NCBI GenBank assembly: GCA_021372535.1
Contig: JAJFUH010000234.1
Location: 1-64,000, forward strand
Direction of reading: 5' to 3'
DNA from: a bacterium
GTDB taxonomy: Bacteria; Latescibacterota; Latescibacteria; Latescibacterales; Latescibacteraceae
Length of the DNA: 64,000 nucleotides
A program made the translations under genes and the position numbers. This document shows positions 1-9,550 of this stretch, piece after piece (within the stretch, counting starts at the first letter, position 1; each line of letters opens with the position of its first letter). The notes under the pieces were generated by a model. That model was not told the origin of the DNA. It worked only from the letters and a program-made list of their open reading frames with translations, and did not search any database.

Positions 1-515
1 AATACAAAAAGCGCTGGAACAATTATTTGTGAAAATACCGTGAATACAATTTATGTTATCAACATTTCAACACTTTCAACAAAGAAAAAAGTAACAAAAA
101 AGAAACTACAACTACTGTAAACATTTTTTAGGACTTGACAGAATTCCTCGCAGCTTGCTGCGGGGTAAAAAGCCCCCTTCCGTCACTTCGTGACACCTTC
201 CCCCGTATCGGGGGCAGGTAACTACCATAGTCGTATCGGTTTCCCTTGCCCCCTTATAGGGGGACACGAAGCGAAGCGAAGAGCCGCGAAGCGCAAGGGA
301 TTAAGGGTTAGGGGGCCTGATCTGATACCTCGCAGTTTACTACGGGGTAATTCATTAGAACGCGGATTTGTTTTTAATATGGTTTATTGTCAATAAATAC
401 AGTATTAATAATCCAGTATGTCTCTTTGTGACTTTGTGGTTAAATATTTCCATGTATATTTCGGGATAATTTAAAAATATCGCATTGCCGCAAAGGATTA
501 TACCATCGGGGTACT
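1..515. other. Intergenic leader with repeat, no gene seen
   Basis: I see no convincing gene here. The first 130 bases are A/T-rich. Bases about 141-325 hold the first copy of a GC-rich repeat that recurs after the next gene. The short open frame at 190-396 lies inside the repeat and has no family resemblance. The last 100 bases are A/T-rich leader for the gene starting at 516, with a GGGG stretch 4 bases before its ATG. Confidence 0.6.
141..325. repeat. Interspersed GC-rich repeat, copy 1
   Basis: This segment matches about 3667-3840 over most of its length. Shared pieces include CCCCCTTCCGTCACTTCGTG, a run with three GAAGC/GAAG units, and a CGCGAA(A/G)CG(G/C)AAGG tail. Small inverted repeats (CGTCACTTCGTGAC and GGGGG/CCCCC pairs) could fold. 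The two copies flank the first PQQ/methyltransferase gene, so they could have mediated or recorded the duplication that produced its neighbour. No coding capacity is evident. Confidence 0.8.
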
Positions 516-3500
516 ATGAAACATATCGTGACAGCTTTTCTGGTATTCATGAGCCTGACCCTGACGGGCGCATATGCGGCCGATTGGCCGCAGTACCGCG
601 CCGATGCAGGCCGAAGCGGGTATTCGCCCGGAACGCTCCCCGCAAACCTCTCGCTCCGCTGGGTTTACCGGTCACCGCATGCTCCCATGCCTGCATGGAA
701 GGGCAAAGACACCCGCATGCCTTTCGATTTCGCCTTCGAGACGGTCATTGCCGGGGGCATGCTCTATTTCGGCAGTTCCGCCGACTGCAAACTGTATGCG
801 CTCGATGCGGCAACCGGAAAAGTACGGTGGACGTATTTTACCGACGCCCCGGTTCGGTTTGCCCCGGCGGTATGGAAGGATCGTCTGTTCGCGGCGAGCG
901 ATGATGGCTTTCTGTACTGTCTCTCGGCAAAAACCGGCAAACTCCTCTGGAAAAAACGCGGCGGCCCTGATGACAGCAAGATTCTCGGTAACGACCGCAT
1001 GATTTCGCGACGGCCTGCCCGGGGCGGAGTGGTCATTGCCGATGATACCGTGTATTTCGGCGCGGGAATATGGCCTTCCGAAGGGATATACCTTTATGCG
1101 CTCGATGCGGCGACGGGGGATGTGCTCTGGGTCAACGACACTTCCGGCGGCATGGAGATGGACAAGCCCCATCCGGGCGCCCGCGCCAGAAGCGGCATAT
1201 CGGCGCAGGGATACCTCGCTGTCGATGGCGACAGGCTCTTTGTGCCGACCGGGCGGGGTGTTCCCGCCGCGTTCGACCGCGCAACCGGGAAATTCCTCTA
1301 TTTCCACCACCAGCAGTACCGTGCGGACGGCGGTTCACAGATCATGGCGTTCGGGGGAATCCTGTTCGCCGACAGCGGAAACGACCGTCAGACAGCGGAA
1401 AATGCGGGCACCGCAAAAACGCTCTTCAACGCATCTGACGGGGAAATCCTCACCGGTGATGTACTCCCCTCCACCGCGGTGGCGTCATACCCCGGACACA
1501 TTGTCTACGCCGACAGAGACGCTGTGCACGCGCTCAGCCTTGCCAGCCCGGTCGTTGCGCGCGAAGTCCGCGACAGCCAGGGGAAAACGGGCATCGTCAA
1601 AAACCTCTCGCCGCTGTCCTGGTCGATTGACACGCCCGCAAATCCCGGCGGTGCGGGGCTTATCGCTGCCGGAACCATGATCGTATCGGGAACGATTGAC
1701 GACAAAGTCGCCGTTCTTGACGCTGTATCGAAGACCGTGGTTTGGTCCTCGTCGGTGGAAGGTTCACCGTACGGGCTCGCGGCTGCGGACGGCCGTCTGT
1801 ATGTCAGCACCGACAGCGGCGTTATCTGCTGTTTCGATGCCTCGGGAACACAAAAACCGGTAATGTATGAACCATCGCCCGACAATTCCCCCTACGGCGC
1901 AAATGAACCGTACGGAGCCGCCGCCGGAGAGATTATCCGTCAGACCGGGATAACCGACGGGTACTGTCTCGACCTCGACTGTGGTGACGGGCGTCTGGCG
2001 TACGAGCTCGCGAAGCGCACGAACCTGATGATTTATGCTGTCGATCCCGACCCGGGAAATGTGGCAGCCGCTCGGGCGAAACTCGATGCAGCAGGCCTCT
2101 ACGGCGTCCGCGTGACCGTCCTGCAGGCCGATCCCGCGCGGACGGAGCTGCCGGATTACTATGCAAATCTTGTCGTATCGGGGCGTTCGGTGACCGAAGG
2201 CCCGGAGAGCGTGCCGGAGCACGAATTGCGCCGTATCCAGCGGCCAGACGGCGGTGTTGCATGCATCGGAGCGCCGGGCGCACTCAGGAAAACCGTCCGC
2301 GGCGCGCTCGACGGCGCCGGAAGCTGGACACACCAGTACCATGACCCGGCGAATACCATTACCTCCGAGGATACGCTCGTACGGGGAAATCTCGGGATGC
2401 TGTGGTTCCGTGACGACGATTTCGATGTTCCGTCGCGGCACGGGCGCGGTGTGGCGCCGCTCTACGCCAGCGGTCGTCTCTTTGTCGAGGGTCTCGATGC
2501 GGTCCGGGCTGTTGACGCCTACAACGGGCACACGATATGGGAAGTGCCGTTCAGGGATATCCAGCGGGCGTATGACCAGGATCACCTTGTCGGAGTGGCG
2601 GTCACCCAGAGCAACATCTGCATCGAGGGTGACAGGCTCTATGTCCGCACAGGCGGCGTTACGGCGGATGGCGACTATGCCGGACGGAGCTGTCTCGTAC
2701 TCGATACGGCGACCGGAAAGAAAATTGCGGAATACCGAATCCCTCCCGGTCCCGACGGCAGCACGAACATGTACTGGGGGTATATCGCGGTCGAAAACGG
2801 CATTCTCTACGGCTCCATAGTCGATACCGCGCATGTGGTCAATTATGCATACCGTGAATCTGACATGAACAGGCTGTTCTCGGAGTCGATTTACTTCTTC
2901 GCATTGGATGCGAATACGGGAAAGATGCTGTGGAATTACACCCCCGTGCACTCGATCCGTCACAACGCCATCGCCATAGGGAATGGCCGCGTGTATCTCA
3001 TCGACCGTCCCCAGGCTGAAACCGACCGTCAGAGGAATCCCCACAAACGTGAGAATCCCGGTATCGAACAGCCGCCCGGCGCGCTCGTGGCGCTCGATTC
3101 GAAGACCGGCAGGGTGCTGTGGAAAAACGACCGTGACATTTACGGTACGCTCCTTGCCCTCAGCACGGAGAACGATGTACTCCTCATGACATACCAGTTT
3201 ACCCGCTTCAGGCAGTTTTCGGAGCTTGGCGGACGGATGACCGCGTTCAGGGCTTCGGACGGCGCGGTGATGTGGGATGATGCAACCGGCGTCGACCCGA
3301 GCCAGCAGTACCCGTACAGTTCGCGCCCGATCGTCAACGGCGGCATGGTGTATCTCGAACCCGGGGCATGGGATATCATGACCGGCGCAAAAACCGATTT
3401 CAGCCTCACCCGCAGCTATGCGTGCGGGATAATCGCGAGCGCGAAAAACATGATGGTGTTCCGTTCGGCAACGCTCGGTTATGTGGACCTGACGGGCAGT

Positions 3501-3647
3501 CGTACGACCGAGAACTTCGGCGGCTTCAGGCCCGGCTGCTGGATAAACGCCATACCGGCGGGAGGACTTGTGCTCGTGCCGGACGCCACCGACCGGTGCA
3601 ACTGCAGCTACCTGAACAAGGCAACTGTTGCGCTGCGGCCGTACTGA
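516..3647 (+). CDS. Exported PQQ-like beta-propeller with inserted SAM-methyltransferase-like domain (paralogue 1)
   Basis: This 1043-residue protein has a cleavable signal peptide (about residues 1-21, ending AYA). Residues about 22-445 form a first PQQ-like propeller with repeated 'LDAATGKVxW'-type blades and a DWPQYR start. Residues about 455-600 resemble a class I SAM methyltransferase: motif I is DLDCGDG near 486-492, followed by an acidic strand end (AVDPD). Residues about 605-1040 are a second propeller. The C-terminus has the CxCSY cysteine pattern that I recall from large planctomycete-type PQQ proteins. Motif I departs from the usual DxGCGxG, while the paralogue keeps it. Function is unknown. 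A scaffold or periplasmic enzyme is possible, and PQQ binding itself is not shown. A methyltransferase fold in an exported protein is odd, since SAM is cytoplasmic. Confidence 0.85.
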   Translation: MKHIVTAFLVFMSLTLTGAYAADWPQYRADAGRSGYSPGTLPANLSLRWVYRSPHAPMPAWKGKDTRMPFDFAFETVIAGGMLYFGSSADCKLYALDAATGKVRWTYFTDAPVRFAPAVWKDRLFAASDDGFLYCLSAKTGKLLWKKRGGPDDSKILGNDRMISRRPARGGVVIADDTVYFGAGIWPSEGIYLYALDAATGDVLWVNDTSGGMEMDKPHPGARARSGISAQGYLAVDGDRLFVPTGRGVPAAFDRATGKFLYFHHQQYRADGGSQIMAFGGILFADSGNDRQTAENAGTAKTLFNASDGEILTGDVLPSTAVASYPGHIVYADRDAVHALSLASPVVAREVRDSQGKTGIVKNLSPLSWSIDTPANPGGAGLIAAGTMIVSGTIDDKVAVLDAVSKTVVWSSSVEGSPYGLAAADGRLYVSTDSGVICCFDASGTQKPVMYEPSPDNSPYGANEPYGAAAGEIIRQTGITDGYCLDLDCGDGRLAYELAKRTNLMIYAVDPDPGNVAAARAKLDAAGLYGVRVTVLQADPARTELPDYYANLVVSGRSVTEGPESVPEHELRRIQRPDGGVACIGAPGALRKTVRGALDGAGSWTHQYHDPANTITSEDTLVRGNLGMLWFRDDDFDVPSRHGRGVAPLYASGRLFVEGLDAVRAVDAYNGHTIWEVPFRDIQRAYDQDHLVGVAVTQSNICIEGDRLYVRTGGVTADGDYAGRSCLVLDTATGKKIAEYRIPPGPDGSTNMYWGYIAVENGILYGSIVDTAHVVNYAYRESDMNRLFSESIYFFALDANTGKMLWNYTPVHSIRHNAIAIGNGRVYLIDRPQAETDRQRNPHKRENPGIEQPPGALVALDSKTGRVLWKNDRDIYGTLLALSTENDVLLMTYQFTRFRQFSELGGRMTAFRASDGAVMWDDATGVDPSQQYPYSSRPIVNGGMVYLEPGAWDIMTGAKTDFSLTRSYACGIIASAKNMMVFRSATLGYVDLTGSRTTENFGGFRPGCWINAIPAGGLVLVPDATDRCNCSYLNKATVALRPY

Positions 3648-3982
3648 AACCGGGGCTTTTATAGAAAGAATTTCTCGCAGCGTACCGGGGGTAAAAAAGC
3701 CCCCTTCCGTCACTTCGTGACACCTTCCCCCGTACCGGGAGCGGGTAATTACAGGAGTCACGGTTACTTCCCTTACTTCCTTCGGGAGGACACGAAGCGA
3801 AGCGAAGAGCCGCGAAACGGAAGGAATTGAGGGTCAAGAGGCTGTAGTAAAAACCAAATGGTTATCCCGATATAATTTTGACCTCATTTTGAAAATATTG
3901 TGCAACTCCAGGTCTCCGTAAACATATAATCATTTACAGAGAAGTATTTAACACGTTCTATTTTCGGAAATGGATACATGCC
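3648..3982. other. Intergenic spacer between the two PQQ paralogues
   Basis: The spacer contains the second copy of the GC-rich repeat (about 3667-3840), then about 140 A/T-rich bases leading to the next gene. I see no gene and no clear terminator hairpin with a T-run. Confidence 0.6.
3667..3840. repeat. Interspersed GC-rich repeat, copy 2
   Basis: Second copy of the repeat at 141-325, in the same orientation. It shares the AGCCCCCTTCCGTCACTTCG block, the ACACGAAGCGAAGCGAAGAG block and the AAGGAATTGAGGGT-type end. The middle has diverged. Confidence 0.8.
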
Positions 3983-6900
3983 GTGAAACGGTATATAACG
4001 CCTGCTTTTATCGCTCTCGCTCTCGTTCTCGGTTCGTGCGACATCATATCGAGGCATCCATCATTCAAAGGAGGGGACTGGCCCCAGTACCGTGCCAATG
4101 CTGGACGGACAGGATATGCTCCCTTCGATCTGCCCGAAAACCTCTCGCTCAGGTGGAAATATGTCCAGTCTGTGCCCGTACCGGCATGGAAAGCGGTTCA
4201 CACCCGCATGACGTTCGACCATGCTTACGAGCCGGTTATTGCCGGGAACACCCTGTTTTTCGGCAGCTCTGCCGATGGTAAAATCTATGCCATCGATACA
4301 CTCACCGGCGCGGAAAAGTGGACATTTTATACCGGCGGCCCCGTCCGTTTCGCCCCGGCAGTGTGGAAAAAACGGGTCTACGCGATCAGCGATGACGGGT
4401 ATATCTACTGCCTTTCGGAGGAGAACGGCTCGCTTGACTGGAAGAAACGCGGCGGCAGCAGCGACGATATGATCCTCGGTAATGACCGCATGATTTCGCG
4501 GTGGCCTGCACGGGGTGGTGTTGTCATCAGGGATAATGTTCTCTATTTTGGCGCCGGAATCTGGCCCTCGGAAGGTGTTTTCATCTATGCGCTCAACCCT
4601 GATAACGGCAAGGTACTCTGGGTGAACAATGATTCGGGCGGACTTGAAACGGATCAGCCGAACAGTGCGGTGCAGGCGAAAAGCGGCATTTCGGCGCAGG
4701 GATATCTTACCATTGCGGGAAGCACCCTTTTCGTCCCCACAGGGCGCGCGGTTCCCGCGGCGTGCGACCTGAAAACGGGGAAGCTGAAGTGCTTTCATAT
4801 CCGGAAATACCGGAATTACGGCGGCTCGCGAATTATGGCGGACGATCCGTATCTCTTCATTACCGGCGGTAACGCCCGTGATTTCAGAGAGATAACCGGC
4901 ACCCGGAACGCGCTGTTCAACATGGGGGACGGCGAGCTTGCCACGACGGACGAATTCAATTCCAACGCGATGGTGGTTTCACCCAAATATGTGTTTTACA
5001 TCGACTCACGTGATGGTGAGCTCAAGGCTATAGAGCGCGGGAAGCTCCTCGTAAGACGTGAACTGTCCGGCGGGAGCGACGAGACGGTCAGCCGGGCTTA
5101 CCTCAATGAACCGGCATGGTCGCTTAAAATCCACGAACCTGAAGCCGTATCCCTCATCGCCGCGGGCGATAAAATCGTCGCCGGAACGATCAACAACAGG
5201 GTGACGGTCATCAATACCGGATCGAAAACAGTGGTGTGGTCAGCCGATGTCGATGGCATTCCCTACGGGCTCGCGGTTGCCCACGGACGGCTCTATGTGA
5301 GCACCGACAGGGGTACGATCTACTGTTTCGACGGCAACGCAACGGCAGCACCGTCTGTTGTGCAGCATATCCCGGTAAACTACCCGTATGGCACTGATAA
5401 AAAGGTTGCCGCCGCCGCCCGTGAGATAATCGAAAAAACCGGCATAACCGACGGATACTGCCTCGATGTCGGATGCGGTGACGGAAAATTAACATACGAG
5501 CTTGCACGGCGGACAAACCTCCGCATCATAGCTGTCGATCAGGATCAGGGTAAAGTCGATGAAGCCCGCACACTGCTCGACAAGGCGGGTCTGTACGGTC
5601 CGCGGGTGACCGTGCTCAAATACGATCTTTCCGCTTTACCGCTGCCGGGCTATTTCGCGAACCTGATCGTTTCCGGCAACTCGGTTTCGCATGGAGCCGA
5701 TGCGGTGAAAATCACCAATGTGTTCCGTATGCTTCATCCTTACGGCGGGAAGGCATGTTTCGGAAAACCGGGATCGATGGAGGTTTCCGAGCGCGAAAGA
5801 CTCGATGGCGCCGGAGAATGGACCCACCGGTATCACGATCCCGCCAACTCGCTCACTTCGGAAGACGATCTCGTCCAGGGTAACCTCGATGTGCTGTGGT
5901 TCAGAGACCCCGACTTCGGGATGCCCTCCCGTCACGGGCGCGGAATCGGGCCGCTTTTCAGCGACGGCCGGCTGTTCGTACAGGGAGTTGACGGCATCAG
6001 GGCATACGACGCCTATAACGGCGCCGTGCTCTGGGAACTGTATATCGAGGATATCGGAGAATCCTATGGTAGTGAGAACATGACGGGCGCGGCGCTTGCA
6101 AACGGGAACTGGTGTATCGGGGACAAGAGACTCTATGTGCGAACAGGCAATCAGCAGGGAAACCCGTCTGGACGGTCATGTCTCGTTATAGACACCGCCA
6201 CCGGGAATCCGATAACGACCTGCCCTGCGCCGTCGATCCCCGATACCGGAACTCGTGGGCACTGGGGATACATAGCGTATGCGGGCGGGACAATTTTCGG
6301 CTCCATCGCCAATGACGAGCATATCGCAGACTCGGGATACGGCAATCCCGATTCAAGCACCATCAGCGGCGAATCGGCGGCCCTGTTTGCCATGGATGCC
6401 GAAACCGGACGGGTAAAATGGACGTACAAGGCGCAGAACTCTGTCAGAAACAACAGCATCGCCATCGGCAACGGTTATGTGTACCTTATCGACCGTCCCC
6501 TGGCGCTCATTGACCGTGCAGGATTCCGGCCGGAAAAGGGGAAAATGCCTCCTCAGACAGCGGGAACGCTCGTTGCCCTCGACGCCGAAACCGGCCAGGT
6601 CGTCTACAGGAAACGTAATGTCGCCTATGGCACCCTGCTCGCCCTCAGCGTGGAGCACGATATTCTCGTCATGACCGGTGAGTCCACGAGGTCTGGCCTG
6701 CCCTCCGGAACCGGCGTCCGTATGTCGGCGTTCCGTGCAGCGGACGGGGCGCTTCTCTGGGAAGTTAAAACCGGCAGCGACGACACCCGGGCATACCCGT
6801 ACAGCTCCCGCCCGATTATCAACGATACTACGATTTATCTCGAACCGGGCGCATGGGACCTCCTGACCGGCGAGCGGCTCGATTTCGGCGTCAACCGGTC

Positions 6901-7153
6901 ATATGCCTGCGGGATTCTCGCCGGATTGAAAAACATGATGGTGTTCCGTTCGGCAACGCTTGGATATTTCGATTTGACCGAGCAGGAAAATGGGACGCAG
7001 AATTACGGTGATATCAGGCCGGGCTGCTGGATAAACGCCATTCCGGCGGGAGGGCTCGTGCTCATGCCCGACATTGCGGCGCGGTGTGAATGCAGCTATT
7101 TCATCAAGGCCGATATAGCGTTTATTCCCCGAAAGAATCCTTCTGTGCAGTGA
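3983..7153 (+). CDS. PQQ-like beta-propeller lipoprotein with inserted SAM-methyltransferase-like domain (paralogue 2)
   Basis: A 1056-residue paralogue of the previous gene, similar along its whole length. The start is GTG and the N-terminus ends in a lipobox (LGSC, Cys19), so it should be a lipoprotein, whereas its sister has an ordinary signal peptide. The architecture is propeller, methyltransferase-like insert, propeller. The insert keeps a canonical motif I (DVGCGDG, residues 495-501) and an AVDQD acidic turn. The C-terminal CECSY pattern is kept. Tandem duplication with different anchoring suggests related but not identical jobs at the envelope. The substrate is unknown. The Shine-Dalgarno sequence is weak, so the GTG start rests mainly on the lipobox. 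Confidence 0.85.
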   Translation: MKRYITPAFIALALVLGSCDIISRHPSFKGGDWPQYRANAGRTGYAPFDLPENLSLRWKYVQSVPVPAWKAVHTRMTFDHAYEPVIAGNTLFFGSSADGKIYAIDTLTGAEKWTFYTGGPVRFAPAVWKKRVYAISDDGYIYCLSEENGSLDWKKRGGSSDDMILGNDRMISRWPARGGVVIRDNVLYFGAGIWPSEGVFIYALNPDNGKVLWVNNDSGGLETDQPNSAVQAKSGISAQGYLTIAGSTLFVPTGRAVPAACDLKTGKLKCFHIRKYRNYGGSRIMADDPYLFITGGNARDFREITGTRNALFNMGDGELATTDEFNSNAMVVSPKYVFYIDSRDGELKAIERGKLLVRRELSGGSDETVSRAYLNEPAWSLKIHEPEAVSLIAAGDKIVAGTINNRVTVINTGSKTVVWSADVDGIPYGLAVAHGRLYVSTDRGTIYCFDGNATAAPSVVQHIPVNYPYGTDKKVAAAAREIIEKTGITDGYCLDVGCGDGKLTYELARRTNLRIIAVDQDQGKVDEARTLLDKAGLYGPRVTVLKYDLSALPLPGYFANLIVSGNSVSHGADAVKITNVFRMLHPYGGKACFGKPGSMEVSERERLDGAGEWTHRYHDPANSLTSEDDLVQGNLDVLWFRDPDFGMPSRHGRGIGPLFSDGRLFVQGVDGIRAYDAYNGAVLWELYIEDIGESYGSENMTGAALANGNWCIGDKRLYVRTGNQQGNPSGRSCLVIDTATGNPITTCPAPSIPDTGTRGHWGYIAYAGGTIFGSIANDEHIADSGYGNPDSSTISGESAALFAMDAETGRVKWTYKAQNSVRNNSIAIGNGYVYLIDRPLALIDRAGFRPEKGKMPPQTAGTLVALDAETGQVVYRKRNVAYGTLLALSVEHDILVMTGESTRSGLPSGTGVRMSAFRAADGALLWEVKTGSDDTRAYPYSSRPIINDTTIYLEPGAWDLLTGERLDFGVNRSYACGILAGLKNMMVFRSATLGYFDLTEQENGTQNYGDIRPGCWINAIPAGGLVLMPDIAARCECSYFIKADIAFIPRKNPSVQ

Positions 7154-7215
7154 CAACGGCTGTGCAAAATAAATCCGACGTATCCGGCCACGTAACGTTC
7201 GATCAGGCAACATGT

Positions 7216-7389
7216 TCAATCGAGCGGCATCGGATTGCAGAGATTGTGTTCGCAGTCGGCGACCCTGCCGCAGTTGAAGCAAATGAACAGAGGGTTTTTG
7301 GTGAGTTTTTTTATCTCATCGAACCGCTCCATGCTCGCCAGCACGCACAGATGACCTTTATGATCCCCTTTACAGACTTTTTCACCCAT
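7216..7389 (-). CDS. 57-residue Cys/His-rich small protein, probable metal binder
   Basis: The ATG complements 7387-7389 and the TGA complements 7216-7218. An AAGGAG ribosome site lies 8 bases upstream. The product has Cys at 6, 15, 37, 40, 46 and 51 and His at 10, 13 and 48. It has a central basic helix and a CFNCGRVADC knuckle near 37-46, followed by a NLCNP end. This looks like a zinc-ribbon-like fold. From memory it resembles small 'HLC... C-x2-CGRxA... LC-x-P' proteins in sulfate reducers and methanogens, but I cannot verify that. It sits between the plus-strand PQQ gene and the minus-strand asparagine-synthetase-like gene and is easily missed by gene callers. Function is unknown. Confidence 0.75.
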   Translation of the reverse strand: MGEKVCKGDHKGHLCVLASMERFDEIKKLTKNPLFICFNCGRVADCEHNLCNPMPLD

Positions 7390-7467
7390 GGCTGTTTTCT
7401 CCTTTCGCTGCTGTTTTCTTTCTCTTACAGTATTTGCCGGTAAAACTTACGTTATCATTTTTATAGC

Positions 7468-9306
7468 TCATTCAGACACAATCCTGCCGGGAAACCGCTC
7501 CTCGATCTGTCTGAAGTACATGAGCAGGCTCAGCAGCCGGTACATGTTCTTCAAACCATATCCCTGCCCGATGAAACGGTCGATCCGGTCTCTGCCGATC
7601 CAGTTCTTTGCCGGGCCGAGGCTTTGGTAAATCTCCAGAGCACGCGCCGCCGCCTCACGGAAAGCAGGGGTGTTCCGCTCACGGCCTCTCATCCGGAAAT
7701 AGAGGCTGTTCGTGAGCCGGTTGCCCAGTACGATGTTCCTGAGATGGTATTTTACGCCTGCCTTGAGGTCGAGGAGCCTGAGACCGAAACCGGATTCGAG
7801 GTTCACCCGGTCGCGGTGAAGGGCCGCCCGGAGAGCCTTCGGATCGATTGTCCCCATGAATGCGGTGTAAAAGGCAAAATGGGCGTAATCGAGCGGAACC
7901 TCGTTCATCTCGTATGCATAAAGGTCTTTTCCCCAGAGCGGCTGGACAGTCCAGAAAAGCCGTCTCGTCCGGTCTTCTCCGGCGTTCACGAGGATGCTGT
8001 AGTACTCGTAGTAGAGGTGTTTGAGCTTTCCGGCGATCGTTCGTTCGGTATAACTCCGGAAATACTCTGCGCACTGGTCGACAAAGGTTTCGCCGGAAAT
8101 CCCGGCGAGAAAACCCGCCCAGTGAGCGTTCATTGGTGCCTTGAGTAAATTCGCCCTCAGCATGGATTCGAGCGAGCGGTGTCCCCATGCCTCGTGGAAG
8201 GGGTGACGGATGAATTCGCCGCCGAAACCCATGAAACTGGCCGTTTTTCCCTCGACCATCCGCCGTTTTTCGAACGAATCCCTCCAGCTCGTCTGCGCCG
8301 TCCAGCCGTTGACCATGCAGTCGGTCGCGTACACGATCCGCTCCATGTCGTCATAATCGGGGGTATGCGAAGCCGAAACGACACGGACGGGTTTCCCGTA
8401 CAGCTCTCCGAGCCTGAGCGCGACATGGCTCTCGTCACCGGATACGAGACGGTGGGTGAAATAGGTCACATCGGCGTCGAGCTTTTCGAGGCCCGCCATG
8501 ACCGTGCGCGTATCGAACCCCCCGCTCACATCGGCGATGCACGAGTACCCGAGCTCACGGCACCGCTCATAGCGGTTTACGAGGGATTCCATGAAAAGTC
8601 CGCTCAGGCGTTCGATACACTCGTCTTTTAAAGGAGGGTTTCCGGTCTCGTCGAAGTTGACCGGAAGCAGCGGGGTGTTCGATACCGTAATCTCGTCCTC
8701 CGGCAGGGGCCCGGTCACATTCGCCCGAATAAGCCCCGAGGCGGGAAACCGCCGCACACCCCGGAACATCGTCGTGTCGCCGAGGGTATACTCGAACATG
8801 AGAAACTGGGCGAGACCGAGACGGTCGATGGCGATTTCGGGGAGACAGTGGAGGAGAACCTTGATTTCACGGGAGACCGCAAGCATACCCGGCCGCTCGT
8901 GGCAGAACGAGTGAAGCCGTCCCAGACGGTCGTTGAACACGAGAAGCGACTGCGCTCGTTTCGCATATACGGCGCACAGGAAATCGCCATCCGACCCATC
9001 GACAAATCGGCGCACATCGTCTTCGGCGCCGCCGCCATCGGAGAGGATTCGGGCGATTGCCAGGAGCATATCCCCGGTTTCACGGACGGGACGGTTATAC
9101 ACGATACCCTCGAACAGAATGACGGCGGTTTCATCCTCATGAAACCACCGGGGATAGCCGTCGCCGCCCGAAAACACAAGCGTGCAGTTGCCATCCCTGA
9201 ACATGACCTCTGCCGAGGGCGAGTACTCCGACTTCAGGTCGGCAAGAACGCTGTCACGCAGCCGGTCATCGATATGAGAGCCGAACAGCACACTGATTCC
9301 GGGCAT
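7468..9306 (-). CDS. Asparagine synthetase-like protein lacking the glutaminase cysteine
   Basis: A 612-residue protein with an N-terminal Ntn-type glutaminase-like domain (about 1-200) and a C-terminal ATP-pyrophosphatase synthetase domain with a P-loop (DVSGGFDTR, residues 259-267). In AsnB enzymes the glutaminase nucleophile is Cys2. Here the protein begins MPGIS, so glutamine hydrolysis is not expected. Loss of this Cys is known in beta-lactam synthetases, which close amide rings with ATP. This protein could instead use ammonia or another amine, or form an intramolecular amide. No biosynthetic partner gene is adjacent, so the substrate is open. The gene is monocistronic and is followed by the small Cys/His gene. 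Confidence 0.85.
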   Translation of the reverse strand: MPGISVLFGSHIDDRLRDSVLADLKSEYSPSAEVMFRDGNCTLVFSGGDGYPRWFHEDETAVILFEGIVYNRPVRETGDMLLAIARILSDGGGAEDDVRRFVDGSDGDFLCAVYAKRAQSLLVFNDRLGRLHSFCHERPGMLAVSREIKVLLHCLPEIAIDRLGLAQFLMFEYTLGDTTMFRGVRRFPASGLIRANVTGPLPEDEITVSNTPLLPVNFDETGNPPLKDECIERLSGLFMESLVNRYERCRELGYSCIADVSGGFDTRTVMAGLEKLDADVTYFTHRLVSGDESHVALRLGELYGKPVRVVSASHTPDYDDMERIVYATDCMVNGWTAQTSWRDSFEKRRMVEGKTASFMGFGGEFIRHPFHEAWGHRSLESMLRANLLKAPMNAHWAGFLAGISGETFVDQCAEYFRSYTERTIAGKLKHLYYEYYSILVNAGEDRTRRLFWTVQPLWGKDLYAYEMNEVPLDYAHFAFYTAFMGTIDPKALRAALHRDRVNLESGFGLRLLDLKAGVKYHLRNIVLGNRLTNSLYFRMRGRERNTPAFREAAARALEIYQSLGPAKNWIGRDRIDRFIGQGYGLKNMYRLLSLLMYFRQIEERFPGRIVSE

Positions 9307-9411
9307 AAAATTCCTCTATACAACACCGTATTCACCGCTACCGGGTATACCAGTACCATTATACCAAGTTTCAATCATTGATATAAGATTGGGATTTTTA
9401 TTGTGTTATGG

Positions 9412-9492
9412 TATAGACCCTGAAACAAGTTCAGGGTGACGTTTATGCGATCACGTCGTCATGCTGAACCTGTTTCAGCATCTATCATCAAT
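9412..9492. repeat. Palindromic interspersed repeat (CTGAAAC..GTTCAG type), copy 1
   Basis: Two imperfect palindromes sit in tandem: CCTGAAACAAGTTCAGG and GCTGAACCTGTTTCAGC, joined by GTGACG/CGTCATG. A related copy lies at 24986-25056. The form resembles REP/BIME-type intergenic elements. No coding potential is visible between the two flanking minus-strand genes. Confidence 0.7.
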
Positions 9493-9550
9493 GATCCAAG
9501 ATATTTACTTTTATAACCGCAGCATAGTATCACCCGCCAGAGCACGCTCT

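Noticed and set aside
190-396. A 68-residue frame near the left edge
   Set aside because: It lies inside the interspersed repeat and has no conserved features.
1764-3761. A 665-residue open frame on the minus strand across the first PQQ gene
   Set aside because: It is antisense to a well-supported protein, has no ribosome site, no domain resemblance, and arises from GC-rich codon bias.
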